Shown: positions 16,415-25,777 of the stretch, piece by piece
How positions within the stretch are numbered: the first letter of the stretch is position 1
Layout of the letters: every line of letters starts with the position of its first letter
DNA from: JAGNHS01 sp964609695
Lineage (GTDB): Bacteria; Bdellovibrionota; UBA2428
Assembly (NCBI GenBank): GCA_964609695.1
Contig: CAZSSP010000001.1
Span: 62,001 to 126,000 of the forward strand
Reading direction: 5' to 3'
DNA length: 64,000 nt
The notes under the pieces: generated by a model
Told to the model about the DNA's origin: nothing
Database searches by the model: none
Seen by the model: the letters and a program-made list of their open reading frames with translations, nothing else
Made by a program: the position numbers and the translations under genes

Positions 16415-18088
16415 TTAGGGGTTGGGTTTTTCAGATCTCAGCTCTTTTCGCAATATCTTACCCACATTACTTTTAGGAAGTTCAGTTCTAAATTCAATAT
16501 ATTTTGGTACTTTGTATGCGGTTAACTTTTCTCGAGCAAATTCCTTCAAGGTCTGTGCAGTGAGTGTTTCACTCTTTTTAACCACAAATATTTTAACAAC
16601 TTCTCCAGACTTTTCATCGGGCACGCCTATGGCCGCAACTTCACGCACTCCAGGATGTTGGGCCATGACCTCTTCTATTTCATTGGGATAAACGTTGAAG
16701 CCCGACACTAAAATCATGTCCTTTTTTCGGTCTACAATTCTAAAGTAACCATCAGCATCCATAAATCCAATGTCACCGGTTTTGAACCATCCATCTTCCG
16801 TAAATACTTTTTTTGTTTCATCGGGACGCTGCCAATATCCAGGCATCACTTGGGGCCCCTTAGCGCATATCTCTCCAGATTCGCCCTGAGCCACTTCTTT
16901 TTCATTATCGTCACGAATACTCACAAGAGTGGAGGGGATCGGCAATCCGATTGTCCCGATTCGCTCATAACCATCTAATCGATTCACACATAAAACTGGA
17001 GCTGTTTCAGTTAAGCCATATCCCTCTACTAAAGGAACTCCTGTGATTTTTCGCCACTTATCGGCCACAGCACTTTGAACTGCCATGCCTCCACCCACTG
17101 AAGCTTTGAGATAATGAAAATCCACGGATTCAAAATCCGGATGATGAACTAAAGCGTTGTAAAGAGTATTCACGGCTGTGAATACGGTGAATTTATATTT
17201 TTTTATTTCTTTTATAAATCCAGGTAAATCCTTTGGATTTGTAATGAGCACATTTTGAGCTCCAGCTTTCATAAAGACCAAGCAATTCACCGTCAGAGAA
17301 AAGATATGATAGAGGGGCAATGGAGTGATTATAATTTCCTCAGCTTCGCGAATGATGGTGCTCATCCAAACAGAAATTTGCTCCATATTGGACACAACAT
17401 TTCGATGGGTTAAGACGGCGCCTTTAGCGACCCCAGTTGTTCCGCCTGTATACTGCAAAAAAGCGATGTCGCTGGGTTCAATATCTGGACGCTGAAAGCG
17501 CTTTAAAGCTCCCAAAAGCAAGGCCTTACTGAATGTTGTAGCCGTAGGAATTTTATATTTAGGAACTAATTTTTTAACAAATCTAACTACAAAATTGACT
17601 ACTAGATTTTTTGGAAAACCTAAAAGATCGCCCAATCCAGTCACAATGACATGTTCAATCTTAGGGCATTTTGGGAGAACTTCTTCTAGTTTATCCGCAA
17701 AATTAGAAAGTATAACCACAGCTTTTGCGCCAGAATCATTAAACTGATGCTCCATTTCGCGTGCGGTATATAAAGGATTGGTATTAACTATAACAAGACC
17801 CGCTCGAAGCGCCCCAAACATAGCCACAGGGTATTGCAATAAATTAGGCATTTGAATGGCAATACGATCGCCCTTTTTCAAACCAATAGACTGCAAATAG
17901 GCTGCAAAATACTCCGAGAGACGATCGAGTCCCTCGAAAGTCATATCTTTATCCATATTCGTAAATGCAATTCTATCGTTGTATTTACGACAGCTTTTTT
18001 CAAAAACATCGACCACGGATCTATAAACATTTGGGTCGATTTCAGCTGGAACATTTTTAGGATAACTTTTGAGCCATATCTTTTCCAT
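16415..18088 (-). CDS. fadD: Long-chain fatty acid-CoA ligase
   Basis: 557-aa ANL-superfamily enzyme activating fatty acids to acyl-CoA with ATP. Seen: N-terminal W-L-x-x-Y-P-x-x-V-P-A-E-I-D as in FadD, P-loop YTGGTTGVAKGA near residue 215, PLYHIF, VEGYGLTETAP, GWFKTGDIG, and the C-terminal DRKKDMILVSGFNVYPNEIE hinge followed by KSNVGKILRKEL with the adenylation Lys. AAGGAG lies 9 nt upstream of the ATG. It follows the MFS gene by 11 nt in one unit. With the desaturase nearby it points to active fatty-acid turnover. Confidence 0.95.
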   Translation of the reverse strand: MEKIWLKSYPKNVPAEIDPNVYRSVVDVFEKSCRKYNDRIAFTNMDKDMTFEGLDRLSEYFAAYLQSIGLKKGDRIAIQMPNLLQYPVAMFGALRAGLVIVNTNPLYTAREMEHQFNDSGAKAVVILSNFADKLEEVLPKCPKIEHVIVTGLGDLLGFPKNLVVNFVVRFVKKLVPKYKIPTATTFSKALLLGALKRFQRPDIEPSDIAFLQYTGGTTGVAKGAVLTHRNVVSNMEQISVWMSTIIREAEEIIITPLPLYHIFSLTVNCLVFMKAGAQNVLITNPKDLPGFIKEIKKYKFTVFTAVNTLYNALVHHPDFESVDFHYLKASVGGGMAVQSAVADKWRKITGVPLVEGYGLTETAPVLCVNRLDGYERIGTIGLPIPSTLVSIRDDNEKEVAQGESGEICAKGPQVMPGYWQRPDETKKVFTEDGWFKTGDIGFMDADGYFRIVDRKKDMILVSGFNVYPNEIEEVMAQHPGVREVAAIGVPDEKSGEVVKIFVVKKSETLTAQTLKEFAREKLTAYKVPKYIEFRTELPKSNVGKILRKELRSEKPNP

Positions 18089-18099
18089 CTACGTTCTCC

Positions 18100-19362
18100 T
18101 TAGGACTCAGTGCTTGCACGCACTTTAGTTAAAACTATAGCACCAGAAACAAAAAGCAATAAGATGCTCAGCATTCCCAATCTAGGATTTCCAGTCCAAA
18201 CACCCACGATTCCCACCATGACCGGGCCAACTAAACCAGTAAATTTACCAAGTAGATTATAAAATCCAAAAAACTCACCGGCTCGTTGTGTCGGTATTAT
18301 TCTCGCATATAAAGAGCGACTCACACTTTGAATTCCACCTTGAGCCACCCCTAACATTGCGGCCAGAAAATAAAACTCCCATAAAGTACTCATCCTATAG
18401 GCCCAAAGCACAACGAAGGCATAAATTGCTATTCCAATAAAAATAGCTTTTTTGGGATCAGACTTCTGTGCCAATCGACCAAAGACAAGAGTTAATGGAA
18501 ACCCAATGAATTGAACTCCCAAAAGAGCCAATCCCAAATGAGTTTCGGAAAACCCAAGATTCATTCCATAATCGACCGACATCTTAATAATGGTTCCAAC
18601 ACCATCGTTATAAAGAAAAAATGCTAATAAAAATATCAACGTGTTTTTAAATTCAAAAATAGTGCGACAAGTTTTGAAAAGTTCACGACATCCATTTTTA
18701 ACATTTTCAAGGGGTCTTTTTGCAGCTCCTCGACGACGCTGCTCTTTGACCCATATAGAAAAAGGTAGGGTCCAGAATAGCCACCACACTCCCACCATCA
18801 TAAAAGAAATTTTTACAGCCCAGGCCCTATCGCTGATTCCAAAAATTTCGGGTTTAAAAAGCATAAAAAGATTGAGAGCAAAAAGAAGTCCACCCCCAAG
18901 ATAGCCTAAAGAATATCCCCAGGCCGAAACCATATCGACTTCTTTATCATCGGCTACATCTACAAGAAGAGAATCATAGGGAGATAGTGCAGCCGCATGA
19001 AAAAACGAGCATAGTCCGTATACGATAGAAGCCTCTAGTGCTTGACCTTTTGAAATTAAACCAAGAACAACACAAGACACTGCCCCAAAAAACGTAAAAC
19101 CAATTACAAAATTTTTCTTATAAGAACCCGCATCGGCAATGGCTCCCACAAAAGGCGCCACAAAAACTAATGCCAAAGCGGCCAGCGAGTTGGAAAGTCC
19201 CAAGTAAAAAGAGCTTTGAGTGGGGTCGATATCGGCACTGAAATACTTTTTAAAAAATACAGGAAAAAAGAAAGCCATTATCGTTGTTGAAAAAGCAGAA
19301 TTGGCCCAATCATAAAGAGCCCACGACAATGAAGCCCGATTTTCTCGCCTCGCCCAATCCAT
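18100..19362 (-). CDS. UMF1-type MFS transporter
   Basis: About 420 aa with roughly 12 hydrophobic membrane segments. The N-terminal W-A-L-Y-D-W-A-N-S-A-F motif is the hallmark of the UMF1/Atg22-like branch of the major facilitator superfamily; the later SLYARIIPTQRAGEFFGFYNLLGKF block also fits. Substrate unknown. A GTG at 19365 directly before the ATG at 19362 is an equal start candidate; no good Shine-Dalgarno. Located upstream of fadD in the same direction with an 11-nt gap, so an uptake role connected with lipid or precursor use is conceivable but unproven. Confidence 0.9.
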   Translation of the reverse strand: MDWARRENRASLSWALYDWANSAFSTTIMAFFFPVFFKKYFSADIDPTQSSFYLGLSNSLAALALVFVAPFVGAIADAGSYKKNFVIGFTFFGAVSCVVLGLISKGQALEASIVYGLCSFFHAAALSPYDSLLVDVADDKEVDMVSAWGYSLGYLGGGLLFALNLFMLFKPEIFGISDRAWAVKISFMMVGVWWLFWTLPFSIWVKEQRRRGAAKRPLENVKNGCRELFKTCRTIFEFKNTLIFLLAFFLYNDGVGTIIKMSVDYGMNLGFSETHLGLALLGVQFIGFPLTLVFGRLAQKSDPKKAIFIGIAIYAFVVLWAYRMSTLWEFYFLAAMLGVAQGGIQSVSRSLYARIIPTQRAGEFFGFYNLLGKFTGLVGPVMVGIVGVWTGNPRLGMLSILLLFVSGAIVLTKVRASTES

Positions 19363-19434
19363 CACTGATAAAGCAAACTAAATCACGGCTCCCCTTAATG
19401 TCTATAGCTCAAGGCTAGGACTACGAATCTAAGT

Positions 19435-20802
19435 TTATGTTTCCTGCTGCAGTGCTCGCCTAAACGAAAGTCTATACATGTAAATAAAAGAGCCCATCAG
19501 CACTAGTAATTTAAGAATTCTTGAAGGCTTTTCGGAGAAAAGCCTAAAAAAGCATTGCCATAAATTTTCTGCGGGCAAAAGCAATTCAGTGCTCATAACG
19601 CAGCAATAAAAGAACAATGAATATCCAATAAGTACTTTTAAGAATACTTCGGACTTCAACTTTAAAGATGACCACGGATAAAAGGCACTCATCAAAAAAA
19701 TTGGAACGCTTAAATAACGAGGTCCTGGAGAGCCTCCACTATGCCAACCACCAAAGCCCGCGTTTAAAAAAAGAAGTAAAAGAAAATAAAACAAAGAACT
19801 TTTAAAAAAGTAATTTTGCCGTGAAGAAGCTGGAGAGTGCACCCCGAATTTATAAATCAAAACAAAAAGCCAAGGCTGAGTCCAAAGTATTCCGCGCTCC
19901 ATTCCAAACAATAATTTCATTAAAATCGTAAAGGAAGGTAATAAATTTAGGATACCCCATAAGGCTCCTGCGTCGGCGTTTTTAAAACTAGGGTTTTGAT
20001 GTTGTAGAGATAAAGTGAAAGGCGTTCCAAAGGCTGCCTTATGATAAATTCCCAAAAGCAAAAATATGGGCAAGAGACCAAGAACAAAATATAGAATGGA
20101 CTTCCATCGCCGATGATCCTTTAAAAACATAAATGCGGTTAAAAGAATAAGCAGCCAGGGTGCAGAGCTATAATCAACAGCCACACTTAAGGCCGCCAAT
20201 AAGCCCGCATAAAAATAGCTTTTATTTATAAAGAAAAAATAAGACGCTAAACTGATAACACCCAATAAAGCGTGACCAAAAAAAGTATTAAAAAAGAGAG
20301 ATAGTGTTTGAGCAAAACTAAGAACGGAAAACAAAGCTATTTGCTGATAAGAGGATATTTTTGAGAAGGGGCCCAAGGCAAAAGCCCAAAGCATCAAGAT
20401 TGAAAAACTTAAAATCTGTAAAAGCCAAGAAATGATAAATTCTGCCAAATGCCTAGCGTGAAAGCGGTTGTCATCTCGTTGTTTCAAATCACTCACATTA
20501 TGATTCCAAATCAAATCTAATAGATAATATATTGGAAAGCCTAAGAATGCCGCCCCCGGAGCCTTGTTAGAGACTTTATGCCCATCAACCCCCAAAGCCC
20601 AATCATTAGTCCACGCATTTCCCTCCGCATATCGATCAATAAAGACTGAACGATCTTCCGTAAGAGTAGCCATTAGAGATAAACGAGAAGCGGGGTTATA
20701 TCCTCCAATAAGCGGAAAGAATGAATTCACAAGCATAAATAAAATTAAAAGCGGAAAAAGATGAGTGGGAAATTTTAAATAACTTCTTTTTATCCAGCCC
20801 AC
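19435..20802 (-). CDS. Polytopic membrane protein, GT-C glycosyltransferase-like
   Basis: 455 aa with about 10-12 transmembrane segments. The first periplasmic loop carries N-P-A-S-R-L-S-L...E-D-R-S-V-F-I-D-R-Y and G-H-K-V-S-N-K-A-P-G-A, a pattern known from bacterial GT39-like (polyprenyl-phosphate sugar utilising) membrane proteins. It starts with GTG, overlapping the end of the upstream PIG-V-like gene by 13 nt, so the two are coupled. Probable role: transfer of a sugar from a lipid carrier to an envelope acceptor. Assignment to a specific family is tentative. Confidence 0.65.
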   Translation of the reverse strand: MGWIKRSYLKFPTHLFPLLILFMLVNSFFPLIGGYNPASRLSLMATLTEDRSVFIDRYAEGNAWTNDWALGVDGHKVSNKAPGAAFLGFPIYYLLDLIWNHNVSDLKQRDDNRFHARHLAEFIISWLLQILSFSILMLWAFALGPFSKISSYQQIALFSVLSFAQTLSLFFNTFFGHALLGVISLASYFFFINKSYFYAGLLAALSVAVDYSSAPWLLILLTAFMFLKDHRRWKSILYFVLGLLPIFLLLGIYHKAAFGTPFTLSLQHQNPSFKNADAGALWGILNLLPSFTILMKLLFGMERGILWTQPWLFVLIYKFGVHSPASSRQNYFFKSSLFYFLLLLFLNAGFGGWHSGGSPGPRYLSVPIFLMSAFYPWSSLKLKSEVFLKVLIGYSLFFYCCVMSTELLLPAENLWQCFFRLFSEKPSRILKLLVLMGSFIYMYRLSFRRALQQET

Positions 20803-21881
20803 GAGAAAGCCTCGGTCCTCAAAAATTTCTCTAGGAGCTGTTCTTGAAAATAGACTTCACAAGCTAAAAACAGAATCCAGAAAGTGTAATGCCATGGTTT
20901 TGGAAAGCGAGAAAGTATTTTACTAACAGCATAAATAAAAGCCATGTGTCCCAAATAAACTATAGAGAGATAACGAGTTAGGCTGGTCGTATTCGTAGAA
21001 GACAGAGGAATAAAAAGCAAAAGAAAAAAACAAATACGTTCAACCCAGTTCAATTTAATTTTTCGTGGGGGTAAAACTATCCACCAAATCGAGCCCAAGA
21101 ATATTAAAATTGTAGGCCAATATCCCATTTTAAATAAATAGTAACTTGAATGAACTGAACCTAATAAAGAAAATTTTCTACCCCAACCGGCCATGGCCTT
21201 GAGAGAAATATCCCAAGATCCCAGGGCGTATTCCAAATAACCAAAAAAACCTAAAACGCCCCATGAACCTATAAATAAATATAAGAAACCTAGGGGCGGA
21301 TTTTTAATAAAACGTTTTAATTGAGACAATCCTAAGGCCCCTACGCAAGCCACTCCCACAAGTCGAACTCCACTAGCTAATCCACCAAAGGCCAAAGCTA
21401 CACACTCCATCAACACAGAACGAGAAGTGTTTCTATAAATCCACAAGAAACATAAAACACAAAAAACAAAAAGAGCCTCAGTATAAGGAACTTGGGCCCA
21501 TAAACTAAAACGATCTGTAGCCACAAAAATTGCCAAAAGCTCAAGTTGTTTAAAACCTAAGGACTGAGCCCAACTCATAAGCAAATAAAGAATAAGCGAG
21601 AATAAAGCGAGGTTGAGAAAAGTGGCCTTCCAACCGAAGCTTTGCCCAGGAAGCACGGGAGATAATACGCGAGTTAAAAGCGGAAAGGCCGGATAAAAGG
21701 CCTCAGTTCCTGATTGGTTTTCGGAATGACCGTATCCACGGTAAAAGATATCCACGTAATATCCACAATCCCAATTACAAATCTTTGGAGGTATCTTTTG
21801 ATTTTCAACTCTTTTAAAGGCGACAATGAGCAATGAAGCTTTAAAGGTGAGGAGAAGGCAAATCAGCAAGAGTTTCTTCAT
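20790..21881 (-). CDS. PIG-V-like mannosyltransferase-type membrane protein
   Basis: 363 aa from the chosen ATG, with about 9 membrane helices. Features typical of the PIG-V (GPI mannosyltransferase II-like) GT-C family: N-terminal KICNWDCGYYVDI with the Trp-Asp pair after the first helix, RGYG, AFYPAFPLLTRVLS, then VPYTEALFVF, and SGVRLVG. The frame extends 20 codons upstream into the GT2 gene, but the ATG at 21881 followed by a Lys-Lys hydrophobic start is better; it overlaps the GT2 end by 41 nt. Bacterial relatives act on lipid-linked sugars. Followed by a second GT-C-like gene. Confidence 0.75.
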   Translation of the reverse strand: MKKLLLICLLLTFKASLLIVAFKRVENQKIPPKICNWDCGYYVDIFYRGYGHSENQSGTEAFYPAFPLLTRVLSPVLPGQSFGWKATFLNLALFSLILYLLMSWAQSLGFKQLELLAIFVATDRFSLWAQVPYTEALFVFCVLCFLWIYRNTSRSVLMECVALAFGGLASGVRLVGVACVGALGLSQLKRFIKNPPLGFLYLFIGSWGVLGFFGYLEYALGSWDISLKAMAGWGRKFSLLGSVHSSYYLFKMGYWPTILIFLGSIWWIVLPPRKIKLNWVERICFFLLLFIPLSSTNTTSLTRYLSIVYLGHMAFIYAVSKILSRFPKPWHYTFWILFLACEVYFQEQLLEKFLRTEAFSWAG

Positions 21882-22638
21882 AGCGTCGATTATGAAAGCG
21901 AGGGTGACGCCACAATCCCCATCGGGCGAGTGCCCCCTCAAAAGAACACCTTAACACACCCAATCCATAAGTCACGCTACGGCTAAAGCTAATAGAACTG
22001 GCTTCTTCAAAATATTTTGTAGGAACTGAAATTTCACCCATTCGAAATCCAGCCACATGACACTGAACCAACATTTCATTATCAAAAACAAAATCGTCGC
22101 TATTAGTTTCCAAATCCAATGATAAAAGAACCTTGCGAGAAAAAGCGCGATAACCCGTATGATATTCGGAAAGTTTTTGACCAATCATAAAATTTTCAAA
22201 CGCCGTTAAAAGTCGATTGAAAATATATTTATAGAGAGGCATTCCACCTCGAAGAGCTCCTCGACCCAAAATTCGAGACCCCAAAACTACATCATAAACA
22301 TTGGCCGCTATCATCGAACTCAATGCAGGAAGTAATTTAGGTTCGTATTGATAGTCTGGATGCAACATAACAACAACATCAGCCCCCGCTTCAAGGGCTG
22401 CACGATAACAGGTTTTTTGATTTCCTCCGTATCCTTTGTTTTTTTCATGTTGTATCACTTTTAGGGGAAATTTTTGACCTAACTTTTCAGCCATCGCCAC
22501 TGTGCCATCCCGAGAACAATCATCCACCAATATAAATAAATCAACAATTCCCGAGGGGACATCCGTCAAAGTCTTTTCTAAAGTTTTTTCAGCGTTATAC
22601 GCAGGCAAAACACATACAATTTTTGAATTATTTTGCAT
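21841..22638 (-). CDS. Family 2 glycosyltransferase, dolichyl/polyprenyl-phosphate sugar synthase-like
   Basis: 265 aa. GT-A fold signatures: VCVLPAYNAEKTLEKTL at the N-terminus, the D-D-C-S-R-D-G-T nucleotide-sugar motif near 40-47, HEKNKGYGGNQKT, HPDYQY (DxD-like), LGSRILGRG and HTGYRAFSR. This is the DPM1-like layout that loads a sugar onto a polyprenyl phosphate. The open frame starts 42 codons earlier, inside the upstream gene; the ATG at 22638 sits directly before the first beta strand. Its two downstream neighbours are GT-C-type membrane proteins that could use the lipid-linked product. Confidence 0.9.
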   Translation of the reverse strand: MQNNSKIVCVLPAYNAEKTLEKTLTDVPSGIVDLFILVDDCSRDGTVAMAEKLGQKFPLKVIQHEKNKGYGGNQKTCYRAALEAGADVVVMLHPDYQYEPKLLPALSSMIAANVYDVVLGSRILGRGALRGGMPLYKYIFNRLLTAFENFMIGQKLSEYHTGYRAFSRKVLLSLDLETNSDDFVFDNEMLVQCHVAGFRMGEISVPTKYFEEASSISFSRSVTYGLGVLRCSFEGALARWGLWRHPRFHNRRYEETLADLPSPHL

Positions 22639-22670
22639 CGAGGGAAGCCTATACGAATTTGGGCCTCTTC

Positions 22671-23375
22671 TCAAAGTCGATCCATATTTATAGATTTTTG
22701 AATTCCCTGCTGAAGAAGTAGCGTTCTCAAAGCCACAATCAAAGCAATTGGCCACAAAAACCAACTCAAAATCGGAAATAAACTCATAACGGCCGGCCCC
22801 AAGCCCACAGAAAACCTCAACCAGTGAGGTTTTTTTAAAGGTTTCTCAATACTTATTAAACTTGATTGAACGAGCAACCTTTCTGCACAACTGAGGACCT
22901 CTCCACCCAAGCCCCACGATAAAATAAGGAGCCCCAAGGGAATTAATGGTGGAAAAATTAAAAATGGAGCTGCCATCAATGACATCAAAACACTGATGAA
23001 AGCCCCCACTAACTCTGACCAACGCCAATGAATGCCCTTAGACTTCATTTTAATTTCACGCTTTCCAGTCAGAGCAGACAACAGCTCGGCTTCATTTCCT
23101 AAGAGTCCCAAGAAAAATGTCATTAAGGCGGCCGTTAAAGTTCCCGAAAAAAAGAACAGCAAAAGTGCCCACAAAATTGCGCCTAAATCGAACCATATTT
23201 TGTCGCCCAAATGTGAAATCACATAGGCACCACTACTCATTAAAAAAATAATGACAAATATCGCCAAGGCCAGACACCGAAAGGCCGCCTTCCTAAACCA
23301 TTTTGAAATCTCTACCTGAAAAAACACTAAATAGAGACTTTGAAAAAATATTTTTAAAACCCCTAAAAAACTCAC
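22671..23375 (-). CDS. EI24/CysZ-like membrane protein (tentative)
   Basis: 234 aa with about 4-5 hydrophobic segments: one long pair near residues 30-75, one near 85-95, one around 125-150 containing FLIFPPLIPLG, and one near 195-215. The overall pattern resembles EI24/CysZ-type proteins, but no diagnostic motif is certain. It starts with GTG preceded by AAAGGCGA. First gene of the minus-strand glycan unit, 32 nt before the GT2 gene. Divergent from the next gene. Confidence 0.55.
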   Translation of the reverse strand: MSFLGVLKIFFQSLYLVFFQVEISKWFRKAAFRCLALAIFVIIFLMSSGAYVISHLGDKIWFDLGAILWALLLFFFSGTLTAALMTFFLGLLGNEAELLSALTGKREIKMKSKGIHWRWSELVGAFISVLMSLMAAPFLIFPPLIPLGLLILSWGLGGEVLSCAERLLVQSSLISIEKPLKKPHWLRFSVGLGPAVMSLFPILSWFLWPIALIVALRTLLLQQGIQKSINMDRL

Positions 23376-23459
23376 TGTCGCCTTTCTAGCTCAAAGATGC
23401 TGCCAAAGTTTGGACTGCTATCAACACGTAAAATCTAACAATTTTCTCAAATTCAAGTT

Positions 23460-25097
23460 ATGATAAATAGCATGGAGAGCGTCAAACCGCTTGAGGGTGA
23501 GCGTCAGTTTTCCGACTTATTAAGCGAAGACTCAAACCAGCCCTTTAACGTAAAGTGCGAAAGACACGACAAAGATCGTATTGAAATTAAAATCGACTAC
23601 GATGGCGTGGTTAAAGAACAAAAGGGTGATTTTGATTTTGATATCGACTTTCTTTTGTTTTGCCCTCGAAATTTAGGACTCACAGAACTCGACAGCATTG
23701 ATATTTTAAAAAATGAATTTCAAAGTTACTTTAGACTCCATTCCTTTGGCGGTTTATCGGCTAAAAATATTTCTGCGCAATATCTTTTAACAAAAGTTTC
23801 AGAAATGAATAAAGAAATACGAACGGACGCCATGAAGTCCTTGGCGATGGAATTAGACTCCTATTTAAAATATCAAAGAAAATCGTTTAAGAAACTCATA
23901 AAAAAATTCAAGAAAGACTCTCTTAATATCGATATTGTTTTCTCAGCTCTCTCAGAAGTAGAAAGTGTCATAAATTCCCTACGAAATCTTCTAGACACTC
24001 AAGAAGTTTATAAATTTGCTCTCAAAAGCCACGCTCCCAGAACCAACATTCATCGTGAGCTTTTTCTAGTCAACGAGTACATATCACACACTTATGTCCA
24101 ATTATTAGTGTTACTACACGACTCCAGCCAAGAATTAGAAGACTCGCATCCGCTAAAAGAAAGAGTTCGAAAAATGATTCAAGCGGAGTCCAAAATTCGA
24201 GAGCAGTACGAACTCTATGTGATCGGTCTCGAAAGAAACGCTCCCAACGTCCTAAAAGAAGATTTTTATTTGCGCAGAATGAGCCTTCTTAAAAAATATT
24301 TTCACAGACCCTTACAAGTCCAAACTTCAATACGCTACCTAGAAAATCGACTCCTCATTCCCGTATACGCTATGTCGGCAGCTCTAGCAGCCTGTTGGGC
24401 CATTATGGTTCAACTCTACGCAGTTGACTCCACTCTTCAGCGAGTTGGGATCAACACCATCGCCTTCATGACTGTCGGTATTATTGCTTATGTTGCTAAA
24501 GATCTCATGAAGGATTTTTTTCGAAAATATCTCTTCAAAAGAAGTCGTCAGTGGTTTCCCGATTTTGAAAAGAAGCTTTTCATTAAGCGCGGCGAAAAAT
24601 TTGAATATTTTGGAGTGGGTAAAGAATTCATAAGAGCCTTTGACTCTTCAGCACTTCCCGACAATCTCCAAAAGCAACGCTACAAAGGTGAAGTGGGCGC
24701 TATTGAGAATTTTCTGGGTGAAGACGTTCTTCACTACCGAAAAAGACTCACTATTAGTCCCAAAAGCTTTCCCACTGAAGACGAATTGCCATGGGGATTT
24801 AGAGAAATTATTCGCTATCGAATTGACCGACTCATGGTCTCCATGGAAGACGCCTATAAAAAACTCCCCCTTCTTACTTCTGAAGGGGACATCGTTCTCA
24901 AAGAAGGTCGTCGGATTTATCAACTCCATTTGGTTGTACAAATTCGAATTAGAAATATTTTATCAAATAACCAAAGCGTCTTAACAAAAGCTTTTCGTGT
25001 CAGCGCCGATAAAAATGGAGTCATAAGCTGCTATCAATTCTCTTGGGATGTTCCTATTGCATTGCGCTTAACCAATATTGACTCCTCCGGTTCCTAA
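23460..25097 (+). CDS. Large protein with two central transmembrane helices, unknown function
   Basis: 545 aa, unknown family. The N-terminal ~280 residues look soluble and helical with many Lys/Glu. Two transmembrane helices lie at about residues 298-318 and 327-347 (LLIPVYAMSAALAACWAIMV then a second hydrophobic run ending VAKDL), followed by K-D-F-F-R-K and a ~190-residue beta-rich soluble domain. Both soluble domains would therefore lie on one side, probably the cytoplasm. In-frame ATG at 23472 is an alternative start; no clear Shine-Dalgarno for either. Followed by a DedA gene after 19 nt in the same direction. Confidence 0.75.
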   Translation: MINSMESVKPLEGERQFSDLLSEDSNQPFNVKCERHDKDRIEIKIDYDGVVKEQKGDFDFDIDFLLFCPRNLGLTELDSIDILKNEFQSYFRLHSFGGLSAKNISAQYLLTKVSEMNKEIRTDAMKSLAMELDSYLKYQRKSFKKLIKKFKKDSLNIDIVFSALSEVESVINSLRNLLDTQEVYKFALKSHAPRTNIHRELFLVNEYISHTYVQLLVLLHDSSQELEDSHPLKERVRKMIQAESKIREQYELYVIGLERNAPNVLKEDFYLRRMSLLKKYFHRPLQVQTSIRYLENRLLIPVYAMSAALAACWAIMVQLYAVDSTLQRVGINTIAFMTVGIIAYVAKDLMKDFFRKYLFKRSRQWFPDFEKKLFIKRGEKFEYFGVGKEFIRAFDSSALPDNLQKQRYKGEVGAIENFLGEDVLHYRKRLTISPKSFPTEDELPWGFREIIRYRIDRLMVSMEDAYKKLPLLTSEGDIVLKEGRRIYQLHLVVQIRIRNILSNNQSVLTKAFRVSADKNGVISCYQFSWDVPIALRLTNIDSSGS

Positions 25098-25116
25098 TGA
25101 TTCCCTGCAATTCTAA

Positions 25117-25770
25117 ATGGAACAACTTTTAAGCTTAATCAAAGAACTACATTCACCCGAAGGACTTCGCCACATTGTACAAGCCGGGGGACTTATTGCC
25201 CTAACGGGTATCATTTTCGCTGAAACTGGACTCCTGGCAGGTTTCTTTTTACCAGGAGACTCACTCCTCGTGACCGCTGGAATTTTTGCCTCAAACGACG
25301 GGATGGGAGGCCCAGGTATTTTCAATGTTTGGATTCTCTTAACGGTCTTAAGTGTCGCCGCCGTAGTCGGAGATCAAGTAGGATTTTATTTAGGAAGAAA
25401 GGCCGGCAAACTGATTTATCAACGACCCGATACTTTCTTCTTCAAAAAAAAGCACCTGAAAGATGCTCATGACTTTTTTGAGAAACACGGACCCAAAGCT
25501 TTAATTTTTGCTCGATTCGTTCCAATATTCAGAACTTTTGTACCTTTCACTGCAGGCATCGGACAAATGAACTACGCTAAATTTGTACGCTATAATGTGG
25601 TCGGTGGTATTTTGTGGATTTTTTCTATGGTCCTACTGGGTTACTACTTAGGCACCACTCCACTCGCCAACGAACTTCACAAAGTTATAATCGTTGTAGT
25701 CTTTGTATCGATTTTGCCGATCGTTTTCTCTTTTGCAAAAAGAGCTTTAGCAAATCTGAAAAAAACCTAA
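25117..25770 (+). CDS. DedA-family membrane protein
   Basis: 217 aa with about five hydrophobic segments. Family signatures: an early F-F-L-P-G-D-S-L-L-V-T-A-G segment, GDQVGFYLGRKAGK, FEKHGPKALIFARFVPIFRTFVPFTAG and YNVVGGILWI. DedA proteins are inner-membrane scramblase/transport-like proteins involved in lipid carrier recycling and envelope homeostasis. The conserved Arg in FARFVPIFRT and the Gly of TAG are present. Probably cotranscribed with the preceding 545-aa gene. Specific substrate cannot be read from sequence. Confidence 0.93.
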   Translation: MEQLLSLIKELHSPEGLRHIVQAGGLIALTGIIFAETGLLAGFFLPGDSLLVTAGIFASNDGMGGPGIFNVWILLTVLSVAAVVGDQVGFYLGRKAGKLIYQRPDTFFFKKKHLKDAHDFFEKHGPKALIFARFVPIFRTFVPFTAGIGQMNYAKFVRYNVVGGILWIFSMVLLGYYLGTTPLANELHKVIIVVVFVSILPIVFSFAKRALANLKKT

Positions 25771-25777
25771 TCTTATA

